From positions 1-64,000 of the forward strand of contig JAKZZE010000016.1 in assembly GCA_024220505.1 (NCBI GenBank): DNA of 64,000 nucleotides. Direction: 5' to 3'. Source of the DNA: Rhizopus arrhizus (taxonomy: Eukaryota > Mucoromycota > Mucoromycetes > Mucorales > Rhizopodaceae). Below, in pieces: positions 52,201-62,679 of this stretch. Made by a program: the position numbers and the translations under genes. The notes below the pieces were generated by a model. It did no database searches. It was given only the letters and a program-made list of their open reading frames with translations, and had not been told where the DNA came from. Position 1 is the stretch's first letter. Each line of letters begins with the position of its first letter.

Positions 52201-53240
52201 GCCGGACGTGTGCATGTTTTCCATGAGGAGTATCTATCTTTACTACGGCTTCTGGTAGATTACATAAGGAATGAACATCAATCTGTTGATTTTTATCAAT
52301 GTGAGATTGCAGCGTCAGTAATAAAGCTTCATGTTCATCCGGTGTGCCAGCATTGGAAACATTTGGAATGTATTCTGAGTCTTCAATAGAGTCATCAAAT
52401 TTGACTTTGTTGTCATCCCAATTAGTAGCAACACCAGTAAGGTGGATTCCTAAGATTGGTAATATATCCCTTCCGAAAATAGCGTCTATCTTATCATGCA
52501 TGTTCAAAACCTCAAATTCATGAGCTATAATTTGTCCTTTGTACCCGACATTTAACTTATCGGTCACTCCCACTCGTTTAACAGTTTTTTCTTTATCTGC
52601 TAACAGTAATGAACCATGAACTGGAATAACACTCAGTTTCAATTTATTAACAGCATTTTTACTTATGAAAGAAATATCTGCGCCTGTGTCGACGAGAGCT
52701 ATTAATCTATGATCGTTCAATAAAAAAGGAGTGTGTAATGAGTAAGGGCTTTGAAGCATAGTGGGATGTGTCTCCTCTTTTGTTTTTAAACTGTAGCAAC
52801 GAACATTACCTTGCTTATGCTTCTTTTTCTCCTGAACTTGTTTCAACGCTTTCTGAAACGGACTGATGACTTCATCATCATTTAAAAGGTCATTCATAAC
52901 CTCATCCGCAGGATGTGTTTGCATGATCTCTGATTCAGTAATGGTCTGTTTCTCGACCTTCTCAACATTATGAACCGCTATGCGTGAATCATTTCTGTTA
53001 TGAACTTTCTCTTCAAATGATCTACGCCTTTGGGAAAAATTACCAGTATAGTTTTTGGGTGCATCTTTGTGTGCTCTAAAACCCGTATCTTTATTTATAT
53101 AATGGTCACGACGTTTTTCCATTTCTCGACATTTGTCAAGGTGACCAGGGGTATATTTGTCCCCACAATAGCGACATTTAGGCATGCTGTGTGCGGGCCT
53201 TTTGTGAAAATTTCTTTCCCTATTCTTGTTTTCAGGAAAG
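49205..53240 (-). pseudogene. Gypsy-D Gag-Pol, C-terminal part (zinc knuckle to chromodomain)
   Basis: About 1345 residues on the - strand, cut off from its N-terminal part by Tc1-X. Apparent N-terminal codons between 53284 and 53243 belong to the transposon. In order: zinc knuckle CRYCGDKYTPGHLDKC, protease LVDTGADISFIS, RT with YVDD (HVYVDDIVIG), RNase H ATDASNTGIGAVL and integrase finger (HKFGHFGADHIVKSIH, CNTC). Then come the integrase core (AFDLIGPF, CSDNGSEF, ANGAAERYVQ) and a chromodomain (REYLVRWKNYSKDDDSW). No further stop is seen, so Tc1-X is the only visible lesion. Expression would need a new promoter and start, so it is called a pseudogene. Confidence 0.92.
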
Positions 53241-53242
53241 TA

Positions 53243-54872
53243 CAGTAGCGGACAAAACTGGTGCACAAAACTTAAAATTAACATTGTATCTCCGCCATAT
53301 GTCTGCGACTTTTGTGGTATATACCATCTGAAAGACAGTCTAAAATATACATTACGTTATGTAAACCGGAACTGTGCCGGACATCCCTCAGGCATAAGGT
53401 CATTTTTAGTGATTTTTTGCATATTTCAATTTTCGCCAAAAATGTGGTGCTTGTCTAGCCTTCTTTCAATTTTCCCCAAATCTCTCCCGTTTGCTTTCAG
53501 ATTTCACAGCAGATTAGTAAATTCTAGTAGCTCATAAAAAATATATAAAACTGTACTTATTTTGTATTTCCCATTGAGCCCCCCCTTTTGTTTTTACCCT
53601 ATTCACTATAACAAAGTACTAGCCTTATATGTTTAAGAAAATAAGCAACTGTAAAAACGAAACTCTGAGATCTCGAATACACTTAGTTCGTACGACAACA
53701 GATATTCCTAGAGTAACAAGAATCTCTAAATGGACAATCAACAGGAGAAAGAGGGAACAAAGAAACTTAATGTCTTGTGATCATGAAGGTATTCCGCTAT
53801 TAGCCTGAAAAGTTATTAGTTCAGTCATCAACCTAGAGCTTGGACAAGGTCCGCTACACACAGTTCCTGATGCTCAGCACATTTTGAGGACCTTAAGATA
53901 CAGTGTTAGCAGACTGTCAGTCTAAAGGCACAGTAGGAAGCTAGATTTTGAGTCTGGAAGTAAGGAATCGAAGAATTTCATCAGCTGTATAAGTCGGAAA
54001 AAGCGATGAATGTGGTATCACGACAAGCCATTGTATACTATAGAGGGCTGGAAGTCTGCTATCTTTAGCAATGAAACAAATATGAACATTATGGATGCAG
54101 ATAGTATACACTAATATTGAAAGCAAGTCGAGCAACCTGAGCGATTTTTTCACGGTGATCAAACAATGAAGCATGCTGGCTGCTCTGTTATGTTTTAAGG
54201 CTGTATTAGATATTGAGGACCAGAATATGTGTGTCAGGTATACGATGGTATAATGAACTCATAAATATACACATATATTTCGCTTACTTCATACCACAAA
54301 AGCCTAGCGTATAGTGGTCTAAAACGTCGTAATCTCTCGTTTCAGCATGACAATGACACAAGGCACAAGTCAACGCATACCACAAACTCAATATTTGATA
54401 ACAGCGCCTCTGTGCTACAAGTTTAGCCGCCACTAATCCCGGCCTAAGTCCGCTTAAGCATGCCAGGTGGCAATTGATGGCAAAGGTATGATGATACGAC
54501 ACTAGATCAAAAAGGGTCGATGATCTTTGGAAAAGAATAGTTAAAGAGCCGGGTTCTTTTACTGAAAATGATATACACGCATATTATTAGCATATGCAAA
54601 GAAGAATATCCGATAATATCAAGAGATGAGATGATTATATAAAGTCTAAGATTTTAGCCACTTTTGCGGTTTTTAGAAAATATAAAATTTTATAAATTTA
54701 GAACACGCTCATCGCTCAGTTTTAACACTGTCATGCTTAGAACATACATAAATTACAATGACTAGTATATCCTCCTTCTAGTACAGTTTCATGACTATTG
54801 CAACTACCATGAGCAGGTAATGGTAGTTAAAAGCTGAAAAAAAGTTTTGTGCACCAGTTTTGTCCGCTACTG
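53243..54872 (+). mobile_element. Tc1-X copy C, decayed Tc1-like element
   Basis: 1630 bp, inverted relative to copies A and B, with the CAGTAGCGGACAAAACTGG termini and TA at 53241-53242 and 54873-54874. Its decayed transposase fragments are on the + strand. It splits Gypsy-D between Gag and the zinc knuckle. Confidence 0.93.
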
Positions 54873-56308
54873 TATCTCTGCTCGTCGCCATGAAACTTTC
54901 TTTTCGTTTCCGTAAGTCTTGGTGCCTTATTGTTGGCAGACTTGAGTTGGGGTCTTTCCTGATTTTTCAAATCAGGGAAGCTCTTCTTGCATTCATCTAT
55001 AAAATGCATCTTGTTGTTTTCTATGATTGTCTGAATGTTCGACAACGAGTCATCTTCCAAGATGAACTCAGCATTCTTCTTCGCGCGTATTTCAGCCAGT
55101 TTTCTTTCCAAACAATCCTTGACAGGTGCAATCAACGTGCCCAAGAAATGCATTACTGCCAGAGAACTGTCTGCAAACTTGGCTTTGGTCATGAGATCTA
55201 TATACCTGTCAACGTACGTGTTCAAGTATTCGCCATTGAGCTGTCTTATTCTCATCAGCTTTTGACGATACTGCAAGTAGGTGAAGGACTCACCAAACTT
55301 GCCTATGAGAGCGGCCTTGATTCCTTCCCAATTACTGTTCTTGAAATCAGCTACAGTCAGCTTATGTTGGAGCCAATTGATGCTCCTATCATCCTGGCCA
55401 TTTTCAATGGATACCTGGAGATATCTCAGCCCGTTCTTGTCAATGTTGACATTGTAGTGCTTCAGGACTGTCTCAAACTTCCTGATGAAATCCTTTACCG
55501 TTTTAAAGGCATTATCATTCTTCACATCATCAGGGCTGATCTTGCTAGCATTGTAATGCTTAAGACTGTAAGCAGCGCTGACCAACAGGCGAAAGGGAGG
55601 AATGAACTTGATGGGGATGGTAGGCTCAGATTCACGAGTATTGTTGGTATTGCTCCCAACCTCATTCATCTTTCGGCTAATTTCATTAGCGATGATCTCA
55701 TCCAGCTTGGTAATACGCTCCTCATAGTATTCCAAATCTTCCCTGTACTCGCGTATTTGAATCTTAAGAGCCTTTCTTTTAGACTCATCTTCTTCCAAAT
55801 CACGTTTCTCAACTAACTTGTCGAGCAAGCCAGTTGTCTCATCATACTTACGATGAAAGTGATTTAATTTCTCATAAGATCTGCTCTTATTGTTCGAGAC
55901 AGACTTAGAATAACGCGAGGCGTTCTTTTTCTCACCACTAATGACGCGGCGAGCGTTGTTCAGAGGTGCATCCTCCATCACAACGTCATCTTCAGCAGTG
56001 GACAGACTAATGGCGTCACCACGTACCAAAGACGATTCGTCCTTCTTTATAGAAAGAGAGTTAAGTCTCTCCCCTATAGCACCACTGACTGAGTCAGCAG
56101 GAGAAGGCGAACGAGAACGGGAACCAGTGACCATTTCCACGTAGGAAGGTGACCCAGGACGGTCAGAAAAGTTGTCCAGGCCAGGAGCCACAGGAGAAAC
56201 AGGACGAGAAGAAGTAACCTCAGAAACAACAGAGGACAAAGAAGAGACAGAAGAGATGGAAGCACGAGATGTGCGAGTGGGGCGGTTGTTGCGGGTGATG
56301 ACGGCCAT
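54873..56308 (-). pseudogene. Gypsy-D Gag, N-terminal part
   Basis: It starts MAVITRNNRPTRTSRAS at 56308, and about 478 residues precede the Tc1-X insertion. A Ser/Pro-rich N-terminus is followed by a coiled-coil-like charged segment (LEYYEERITKLDEIIANEIS) and a retrotransposon Gag domain (NWEGIKAALIGKFGESFTYL, YLNTYVDRYIDLMTKAKF). The last codons read into Tc1-X. The frame agrees with the fragment beyond Tc1-X when one TA copy is discounted. The zinc knuckle of this Gag lies on the other side of the insertion. Confidence 0.9.
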
Positions 56309-56344
56309 GTTGTAGTAGTAGTTGGAGTAGTTTATTGAAAAAAA

Positions 56345-56554
56345 TGAGATGTTTGGTACTTATAATATGAAAACAGTAAGAAGTCAATAGCTAACAACTA
56401 CTATTTATTAAGTAAGAAAAAGGAGAGGAACTAATAATTTAGAATGAACCCTGGATTATATTGTCTGACTATTAATTATATAGTCTGACGTAGGCTTGAC
56501 TGAGATCAATCATAAAATAATAAATAAAGACATCATTAATGACCAAACACGACA
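56345..56554 (-). repeat. Gypsy-D 5' LTR
   Basis: 210 bp, TGAGATGTTTGG ... AACACGACA, followed by GTAAT. Confidence 0.92.
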
Positions 56555-56559
56555 GTAAT

Positions 56560-56595
56560 TTACAATATTACTTTATTACATGTGTAAATACCACA
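56560..56595 (-). repeat. Solo LTR-E, right part
   Basis: The last 36 bp of LTR-E, ending ACCACA, directly before its GAGCT duplication. Confidence 0.75.
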
Positions 56596-56681
56596 GAGCT
56601 TCTTGTTGCTCTTCCGAGAGGATAAAGGTTGCATGGGGATCCACATTATTGTTGTTAATAAGATTACTATTAGAATCTGAC
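56596..56681 (-). pseudogene. DIRS-2 gag N-terminal fragment
   Basis: The - strand reads DPHATFILSEEQQEALYQQ-like codons, matching the DIRS-1 gag start (LTPEQFERLYQQ). It is bounded by GAGCT (LTR-E target) and CTGAC (LTR-F target). Confidence 0.75.
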
Positions 56682-56830
56682 TGAAGTGTTTTAAGTATAA
56701 AAAATGGGACAAAGAACAATTAACGAGACCGAACAATAGTTCTAAAGTCGAATACTTTTATTAAAGAAAGATTTCAAGACTATTTATATTAGTTGAGCAA
56801 GACCTGAGATTAGATGACAAAAATAGTTAC

Positions 56831-57254
56831 TGTTTTGCCAAGTATTAAAATAAGAGACAAAAACTAAAAAAGACAATAGTTGTGAAACTAAAGATTATAT
56901 GTGGCTTTATTAATAAAAACATTTGAGGCTATTTATACTTTTTGGATGTCTGGATCTTTACCGCTATTTCAATTGATCGGTTAAAAGAATAATGTGGGAA
57001 GGATGGGAAGATAAAGGAAAGATAGTAGATAATCAATAGCCGCTGTCTTCTTGACGAATCAAGGGACAATGAAGTAGATAAATTATTGATCTAACGATAA
57101 TTATCGAATAAAGTTGGATTGAACTGCCGTTGTTATAATCAGGTTCCGATATAGTCGTGGGAACACCGATAGAGACAACAGGGCAGAGTTGGCTATTGCG
57201 GAGATCTCTCGTTTATCCATGAATGTTCACTTTACTAGTTGTGTGGATACAACA
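56831..57254 (-). repeat. Solo LTR-B (Gypsy-B family)
   Basis: 424 bp with only a few differences from the Gypsy-B LTRs (for example GTGGCTTTA for GTTGCTTTA). Flanked by GTTAC at 56826-56830 and 57255-57259. Confidence 0.95.
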
Positions 57255-57318
57255 GTTACGACCGATATGATTTGACATGTATAAGAAAAATTTTATAAAC
57301 TGATGTTAATAATCAACT

Positions 57319-57778
57319 TGTTTTAATCGCAAGATTAAATAAAAAATTAAACAAAAAAACAATAGCAGCAATATAAAATTAAAATCCTTCTTTATTGCAG
57401 ATTTCTTTATATTGCGAAAAGGCCTCGCTTTATGGATAAAAAGTTGGCATCTATTTATATTCTTTGTGAGCGTAGATATAAAAGATATGGACTCGGTCAC
57501 GATGTCGTGCTGAAGAACCAATGATTAAGCTAAAGCTTGTCGATGTTCTAATATATGCATCTGAAATTGAACAATAGAAATAATAACCAGTCAATTAACT
57601 TTGATCTAATTACTTTTGGGGTTGACAATTGATTAGACTCTCTAGGATGACAGATATTGATCTTATTGTTCTAAATTTGGAAAAGTGTGGAATTGTTCAA
57701 TCATAATTTAATCTTTTGTGTATCGTTATTTATTTTAATACAACTGATATCATATAGAAAATAACTATGTTTACAACA
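57319..57778 (-). repeat. Solo LTR-C, copy 2
   Basis: 460 bp, inverted relative to 41161-41619, flanked by CAACT at 57314-57318 and 57779-57783. It lies within LTR-F. Confidence 0.93.
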
Positions 57779-57915
57779 CAACTGTTGAGATGAAAGTGAA
57801 ACTTGGCTGTTTAGGGCAGTGATAATTATCAGGTTCTATTCTTATTCAAACTCATTTGTAAAGATTTAGTCCAGAATGATAAGACTGTATCTTATTGACA
57901 TGTCAAAACATGACA

Positions 57916-58082
57916 CTGACATAAGTATCTCCACGATGCGCGGCTTAGAAAGTTCTGGAGAAAAAGGGAAATTTTTTTTTTATTATTATTATAAAGGAAA
58001 ATAAAGCGTGGCTCAGGGAGTTAGTACCACATTGGAAGACGAGTCGGAGCCAACAAGGATTGGACTAGGAACGACTTCCAAT
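57916..58082 (-). pseudogene. DIRS-2 terminus, leader and gag start codon
   Basis: The - strand reads from a DIRS-like extremity (compare CGACTTCCAAT with CGACAAGCAAT of DIRS-1) through GGAGTC/GACTCG-type ITR phrases and AGCCGCGCATCGTGGAG. It reaches an ATG at 57922-57920, as in DIRS-1 (AGCCGCGCATTCGTGGAA then ATG). LTR-F is inserted two codons later. ITR similarity to DIRS-1 is moderate, so DIRS-2 is a diverged family member. Confidence 0.7.
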
Positions 58083-58565
58083 TGAAACTTGTTCTTTCTC
58101 TGGAACTTCAAACTGAGTATTAAAGGCTCATATTACTTGATTTTGGAGCTGCATATAAGGAGTTCATAAAGCGGCATATCAATTGTATAAAAGTTTTTAT
58201 TGTATTTATACGAAAATTAAATACTCATAGATAAATTTAATACTACTGAATTATAGTAAAACCATATCTTTATAAATAAATATGAGACTTCTGCAATGAT
58301 CGTCTTTGATGTATTGTTCATATCGGTATTTCAAGGATCACATCGGAACCTGTTTTTAAGAATAGCAGATCAATGTAACCCTATTTGATAAATATTGTTA
58401 AATCAATGAACAATTCACACCATTCTTGATTGATTCGTCAAGAAGATAACATGTCATATTTATCCATTATCTTTCCTGCATCTTCCCATCCTCCTTGTAT
58501 TATTATTTTTAGCCGATGAATTGAAATAACGGTAAAAATTAGATATTCAGAAAGTATAAATAACA
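58083..58565 (+). repeat. Solo LTR-G, copy 2
   Basis: 483 bp, TGAAACTTG ... ATAACA, highly similar to 24125-24609. The flanks are CCAAT (58078-58082) and TCAAT (58566-58570), one mismatch. Its TATAAATA box lies about 15 bp before the LINE-2 ORF1 start codon. Confidence 0.75.
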
Positions 58566-58572
58566 TCAATAC

Positions 58573-60024
58573 ATGGTTCTTTCGTATAAAAATCATTACC
58601 CAAGTTCAAACTCAGCTAACCCTGGGAAGAACGCACCCAACAATTCAAACTATGCTTGGACCAAGGTCGTTACGAAGAATATCTCATCTTTGAAACACCC
58701 TCCTCCTGGCAACGATTACCGAAATCGAAAACACCGTTCTCCTGTCGCTTCTCGTCGCAGCAGCGTTGCATCTGCGGATTCGTTATTTAGCAATGTGTCT
58801 ATTGCCCAACATCCCTCAACCATCCGTCCATTTATAAAAGGAATGGAAAAGCACAGTATTTTAGTGGATGTTACTGATGTGAAAGATGCCGAATTGTTAA
58901 AAAAGGCATTCCAAGAATTTAATAAAGTTGAAAGTGAGAATGAGGACGGCGATGAAGACTACCTTGGTCGCTCGTTAATTAAGCGTACCTATCTGAATCG
59001 CACATTCATTGAAACGCAATGGACCCTAGGTAGCCGAGGCTATACCACTATTTTGAATGATGGTATCACTTTGTCCGATGGCACCTTTGTGAAAGGGTAT
59101 AAAAGTCTTCCTTCTGATGCCAAAATCGTCCGTTTGAGACTTGAAAGATTACCTCTCCGCCCTGTTAAGAAGTTGACAAAAGAGATGGAAGCCAGGCTTT
59201 CTTGCTTTGGCGAAGTGCTTGACCTTGGCTTGATTAAATCAGGAGGTTGTAACGTTGGTATTGGCTATGCCACGCTGAATATCGACCCTGTTGAGAGCCC
59301 ACTTGAACACCTGGAAAAACTTCAGAGAGTGATTGACTGGGATGACGGCGAAGGCGACATTCGTCATGTATATCTGCAATGGGATGAGATGCCTCCCTTC
59401 TGCCGTATTTGCCAGAAAGAGGATCATTGTAGAGCCGACTGCCCTGACCTGAAAAAGTACTTGGAGTGCTACAACTGTAACAAGAAGGGGCACATGATGC
59501 GTAACTGTCCCCGCAACAACCATATAAATCCGGTCGTTGCTCCCAATAAGAAAAAGAATATTGCAGCACCCACTAAGGCCACGCGTAAGGGGGAGGTTGC
59601 TCGCCAAATCATTACTCGGCCAACCAGTAGCGGTGACCAACAGCAAACAGCTGCACCGGTTAATGGTCTCCAGACTGGTTTACGCTCAAACAATGCTGAC
59701 ACACACCATCCTACGAATACGGAAGATGCCGACATGTCAGAAAACGACATAATTAATACGGAAAAGGAGGATGATCCTATGAACGGCACGACAGGTTCTG
59801 ATCATCCTAACAGAGAGTCTAACAAGATTAGAACAATTGAAAGCGACGATGAAGATCTCACAACCCTTTGCCGCGATCTAGATAACCGACCGACCAAACA
59901 CCCTAGAGTGGATTTGAATAAGGATGTTACAAACTCAAAGACCGATCAGTGTGATAGTATAGAATCACAAGCTTCCAGTAACTATGAGGATACCGGAGGC
60001 AACAGTTCAACCAACCGACAATAA
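58573..60024 (+). CDS. LINE-2 ORF1 protein with two CCHC zinc knuckles
   Basis: 483 residues from MVLSYKNHYPSSNSANPG. The N-terminal third is Ser/Asn-rich and basic. The middle (IRPFIKGMEKHSILVDVTDV, AKIVRLRLERLPLRPVKKL, EARLSCFGEVLDLGLIKSGG) looks like an RNA-recognition-type fold. Two zinc knuckles follow at about residues 278-310 (CRICQKEDHCRADC and CYNCNKKGHMMRNC), both with the full CX2CX4HX4C spacing. The C-terminal tail is acidic and polar. LINE ORF1 proteins coat element RNA and escort it to the target. No disruption is seen. Confidence 0.88.
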   Translation: MVLSYKNHYPSSNSANPGKNAPNNSNYAWTKVVTKNISSLKHPPPGNDYRNRKHRSPVASRRSSVASADSLFSNVSIAQHPSTIRPFIKGMEKHSILVDVTDVKDAELLKKAFQEFNKVESENEDGDEDYLGRSLIKRTYLNRTFIETQWTLGSRGYTTILNDGITLSDGTFVKGYKSLPSDAKIVRLRLERLPLRPVKKLTKEMEARLSCFGEVLDLGLIKSGGCNVGIGYATLNIDPVESPLEHLEKLQRVIDWDDGEGDIRHVYLQWDEMPPFCRICQKEDHCRADCPDLKKYLECYNCNKKGHMMRNCPRNNHINPVVAPNKKKNIAAPTKATRKGEVARQIITRPTSSGDQQQTAAPVNGLQTGLRSNNADTHHPTNTEDADMSENDIINTEKEDDPMNGTTGSDHPNRESNKIRTIESDDEDLTTLCRDLDNRPTKHPRVDLNKDVTNSKTDQCDSIESQASSNYEDTGGNSSTNRQ

Positions 60025-60029
60025 TTTTA

Positions 60030-61042
60030 ATGTTATTACACAATAACATTAAAATTGCCACACTCAACTGTCGTGGCCTCACCAAAATAAATCAAGAAAA
60101 GAAACAAAAAAAATTCATTCGCTTCCTTCGCAACTCTGGTGTTGATATCTTGGTTCTTCAAGAAACTCATGCCAGCAATATGATCATTCAAGACTCGTTT
60201 AATATGCAGTTCCAAACACATTCAAGTACTTGGACCAAACACTGCGGTATACTCTCCTTAAATAAACATTATTCAGTTTCTACTAATTGTGTAGGAATTG
60301 ATGGTAGATTCATTTTATCGAGCATCGTGCCTTCTATTCACTATGCTTCCTATGACAACACTACCAATAACCAACAAACAATCCTTCAGATCTTAAACAT
60401 ATATGCTCCAGCTGTCCGCCAAGAAAGAAAACTCTTCTATGCACAACTAATGGACACTTCAATAATACGCAACCTATTACGTGATACCATCGGTCATTTA
60501 TTCATTATGGGCGATTTCAATCACACTTACAGCTCTTCCTCCACCATTCTCCCAACTGGTACCACGCGGGAATGGATAGACTGTTTGCAGTTGCACTACC
60601 ACGATTGTTTTGAACATGATAAACTGGCTACCTTTCGTAGGGGTGAACACTTTTCTACCATTGACCATATATTTTGTCGACCCGATACCTCGCTCAATGT
60701 CAAGGAAAAACACCAAGGTTTTCTCAACAGTGATTGGACAGATCACTCAATGTTGGAAATCTCGTTTATGTTCAATATCCCTGATCAAGGACCCGGCACA
60801 TGGAAAGCTAACCCTTTCTTAGCCAAAAACATCCACTTCAAACATGCTTTTCAAGATCATCTACAGTATCTCCAATCACAGTTACCTTCACAGGCCGAAT
60901 ACCTAGCTGATCGAGAAATCTGGGACTGGATCAAAGTTCAAGCCAAGACGTTTATCCGATCTTTTCAACTGCAACAAAACAATTGGCGGAAAAAGCAACT
61001 GAATAAGCTACAAAAGAAGCGTAATCGAATTTTGAGGACCTA
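60030..61042 (+). pseudogene. LINE-2 ORF2 N-terminal part: EEP endonuclease
   Basis: It starts MLLHNNIKIATLNCRGLTKI just after the ORF1 stop, so translation probably depends on reinitiation. Endonuclease motifs are complete: LNCRG, VLQETHAS (catalytic Glu), IYAPA, FIMGDFNHTY, STIDHIFCRP and DWTDHSMLEI (final His). The reading frame enters Tc1-Y at 61043 and stops at 61050-61052. Coding sequence resumes in the same sense beyond the insertion at 62680. The endonuclease alone could fold, but ORF2 as a whole is interrupted. Confidence 0.9.
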
Positions 61043-62679
61043 CAGTAGGTGAAAAAATACGAGCAACCTTTTGGCAAAGTTGACTTTTTTCGCTATATCA
61101 AAAGGAGCATGCCAACTACCGGCTTGAGACTCCTATGGTATATTTTCGGGGTCATGTGTCTTGAAACAGTAAAGGTCTCATGTAGCAATACTGGAAATTG
61201 AGAGAGGAATGAGAATCCGAATTTAAAAATTTGACTTCCGACCAGCTTAAATTATGTACGGTAATCATACGTTTACATTTAAGTCAACAAAGAACATATC
61301 AGAAGACTATATAGCGTACTTGTATGGAACTGTGAGTGTTCCTTATTGTATTCATATAAAAGCAAGTGCGGCTTCAAGAGCCCTTGGTTTCTTTTTTTTT
61401 ACTCAACTTCTCTCACTACTTCTCATCATCATGCCTAAATCTATACCAATGGAAAAGCAATCCAGAAATAAAAGATATATCACTAAATAGTATGAAGCTA
61501 GAGGATAGCGCAGATAAATATTACGTTTATTCTCGCACAGTTAAAAGGTATACTAGGAAGCTTTTTCCATGAAATTCACACCTGTCGGCTGGAAGACATA
61601 CTATTGTCTCTTATGCCATGAAGCACTATATCAAGCTGTGTATTATTACTGGTCATCGAACAGTAGCGAAAGAGCTATTCAGGGAGTTAGGTAAGTTTGG
61701 TTACTTGTTCATGTACCATTCAGGAGTAAATGCGCTGAGATCCATAAAGCGCCACCGAGGGCTAAAAAACAGAAGGCATTTTTAAAAAAGGATCATTGAA
61801 AAAAGCAGATGGCCTGAGCAAAAAGGCATCGCAACCGGTCAAGTCAATAGTGACGACGAGTGGCGTCCTCAGCTGAAGCAAAGATTAGCATCTAATGATC
61901 GGATGGAGTAAAGTACTATAGGGAAGTATAAAATGACATTTTGCTCCCTCATGACATCGACATTACAGTAAAGCACAGCAGCCGTAGGACCAACGTATGC
62001 GGTCACATAACTACTCCGGGACCAGCTTAGACATGTCAGCTTTATGGTGGTAACATAAACTCAACGGCTTGTCTGCATATACTTAGCATTATTTACATGT
62101 ATACGTTAGAGTACTATTATTTGAAGACGTCCGATGTATACCTTCAGAGTGATAGCGGCGTAAAGTATAAATTAAAATTCATAACTCCATAGGTACGCGG
62201 TATCAGTGTAAGGTATATAAATTATTGGTATGCTCAAAGTCTGGATTTAAATCATATAAAGCATGTTTGGCATCAGCTCAAACTTAATCTGACACCACAT
62301 GAAGTCGGAGAAAGAGGTGTCAGAAAGCTTTAGCCATTTGTGGATGTAGAGCGAAATAAACTCAATGCAAATGCTTGCAAGGGGCACATCAATAGTATGC
62401 CAGCCAAAGTAGAAGCACTATTTAAAGCAAAGGGAAGATATAGAAAATATTAAATAAACATAGCGAATTTTGAAAAATCATCATTGGCTTTTTTATGACT
62501 GTCTTTCCCTTTTTAAAAAGCTTGTACTTCAAGTACAGTCAATCTCTTTAGTGTATTATATGCACTTTTGCTTTCTTAGTTAGCGTATGTGATAACAAAG
62601 CTCTGGCGAATGTACACACGAAAATAAAAAGATATGAAGACAAATCGAACAGAGGTTGCTCGTATTTTTTCACCTACTG
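61043..62679 (+). mobile_element. Tc1-Y copy 2, decayed Tc1-like element
   Basis: 1637 bp, the inverse orientation of 24634-26269 and nearly identical to it, with the CAGTAGGTGAAAAAATACG termini and TA at 61041-61042 and 62680-62681. The transposase start MPKSIPMEKQSRNK (61431 onward) meets the same stop as copy 1. Later remnants (TVAKELFRELGKFGY, SLDLNHIKHVWHQLK) show the same Glu-to-Lys change. It is inserted in LINE-2 ORF2. Confidence 0.93.

Larger units (their letters stand above)
48860..56554 (-). mobile_element. Gypsy-D: chromodomain Ty3/gypsy element split by Tc1-X
   Basis: 210-bp LTRs (48860-49069 and 56345-56554) differ at one position that I can see. GTAAT is duplicated at 48855-48859 and 56555-56559. 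Gag and Pol lie on the - strand in one frame, interrupted by Tc1-X copy C (53243-54872). A polypurine stretch (TAGGGGGTGA, - strand) abuts the 3' LTR near 49070-49079. Without Tc1-X the element is about 6.06 kb. It is inserted in solo LTR-E. Confidence 0.94.
56682..57915 (-). repeat. Solo LTR-F, containing solo LTR-B and solo LTR-C
   Basis: It starts TGAAGTGTTTTAAG and ends AAAACATGACA, flanked by CTGAC (56677-56681 and 57916-57920). Removing nested LTR-B and LTR-C with one duplication each leaves about 340 bp. A TATAAATA-type box (- strand) is near 56785. It is inserted within the first codons of DIRS-2 gag. Confidence 0.82.

Noticed and set aside
59234..59646. - strand ORFs opposite LINE-2 ORF1
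   Set aside because: They are antisense to well-supported zinc-knuckle coding sequence and have no motif of their own.
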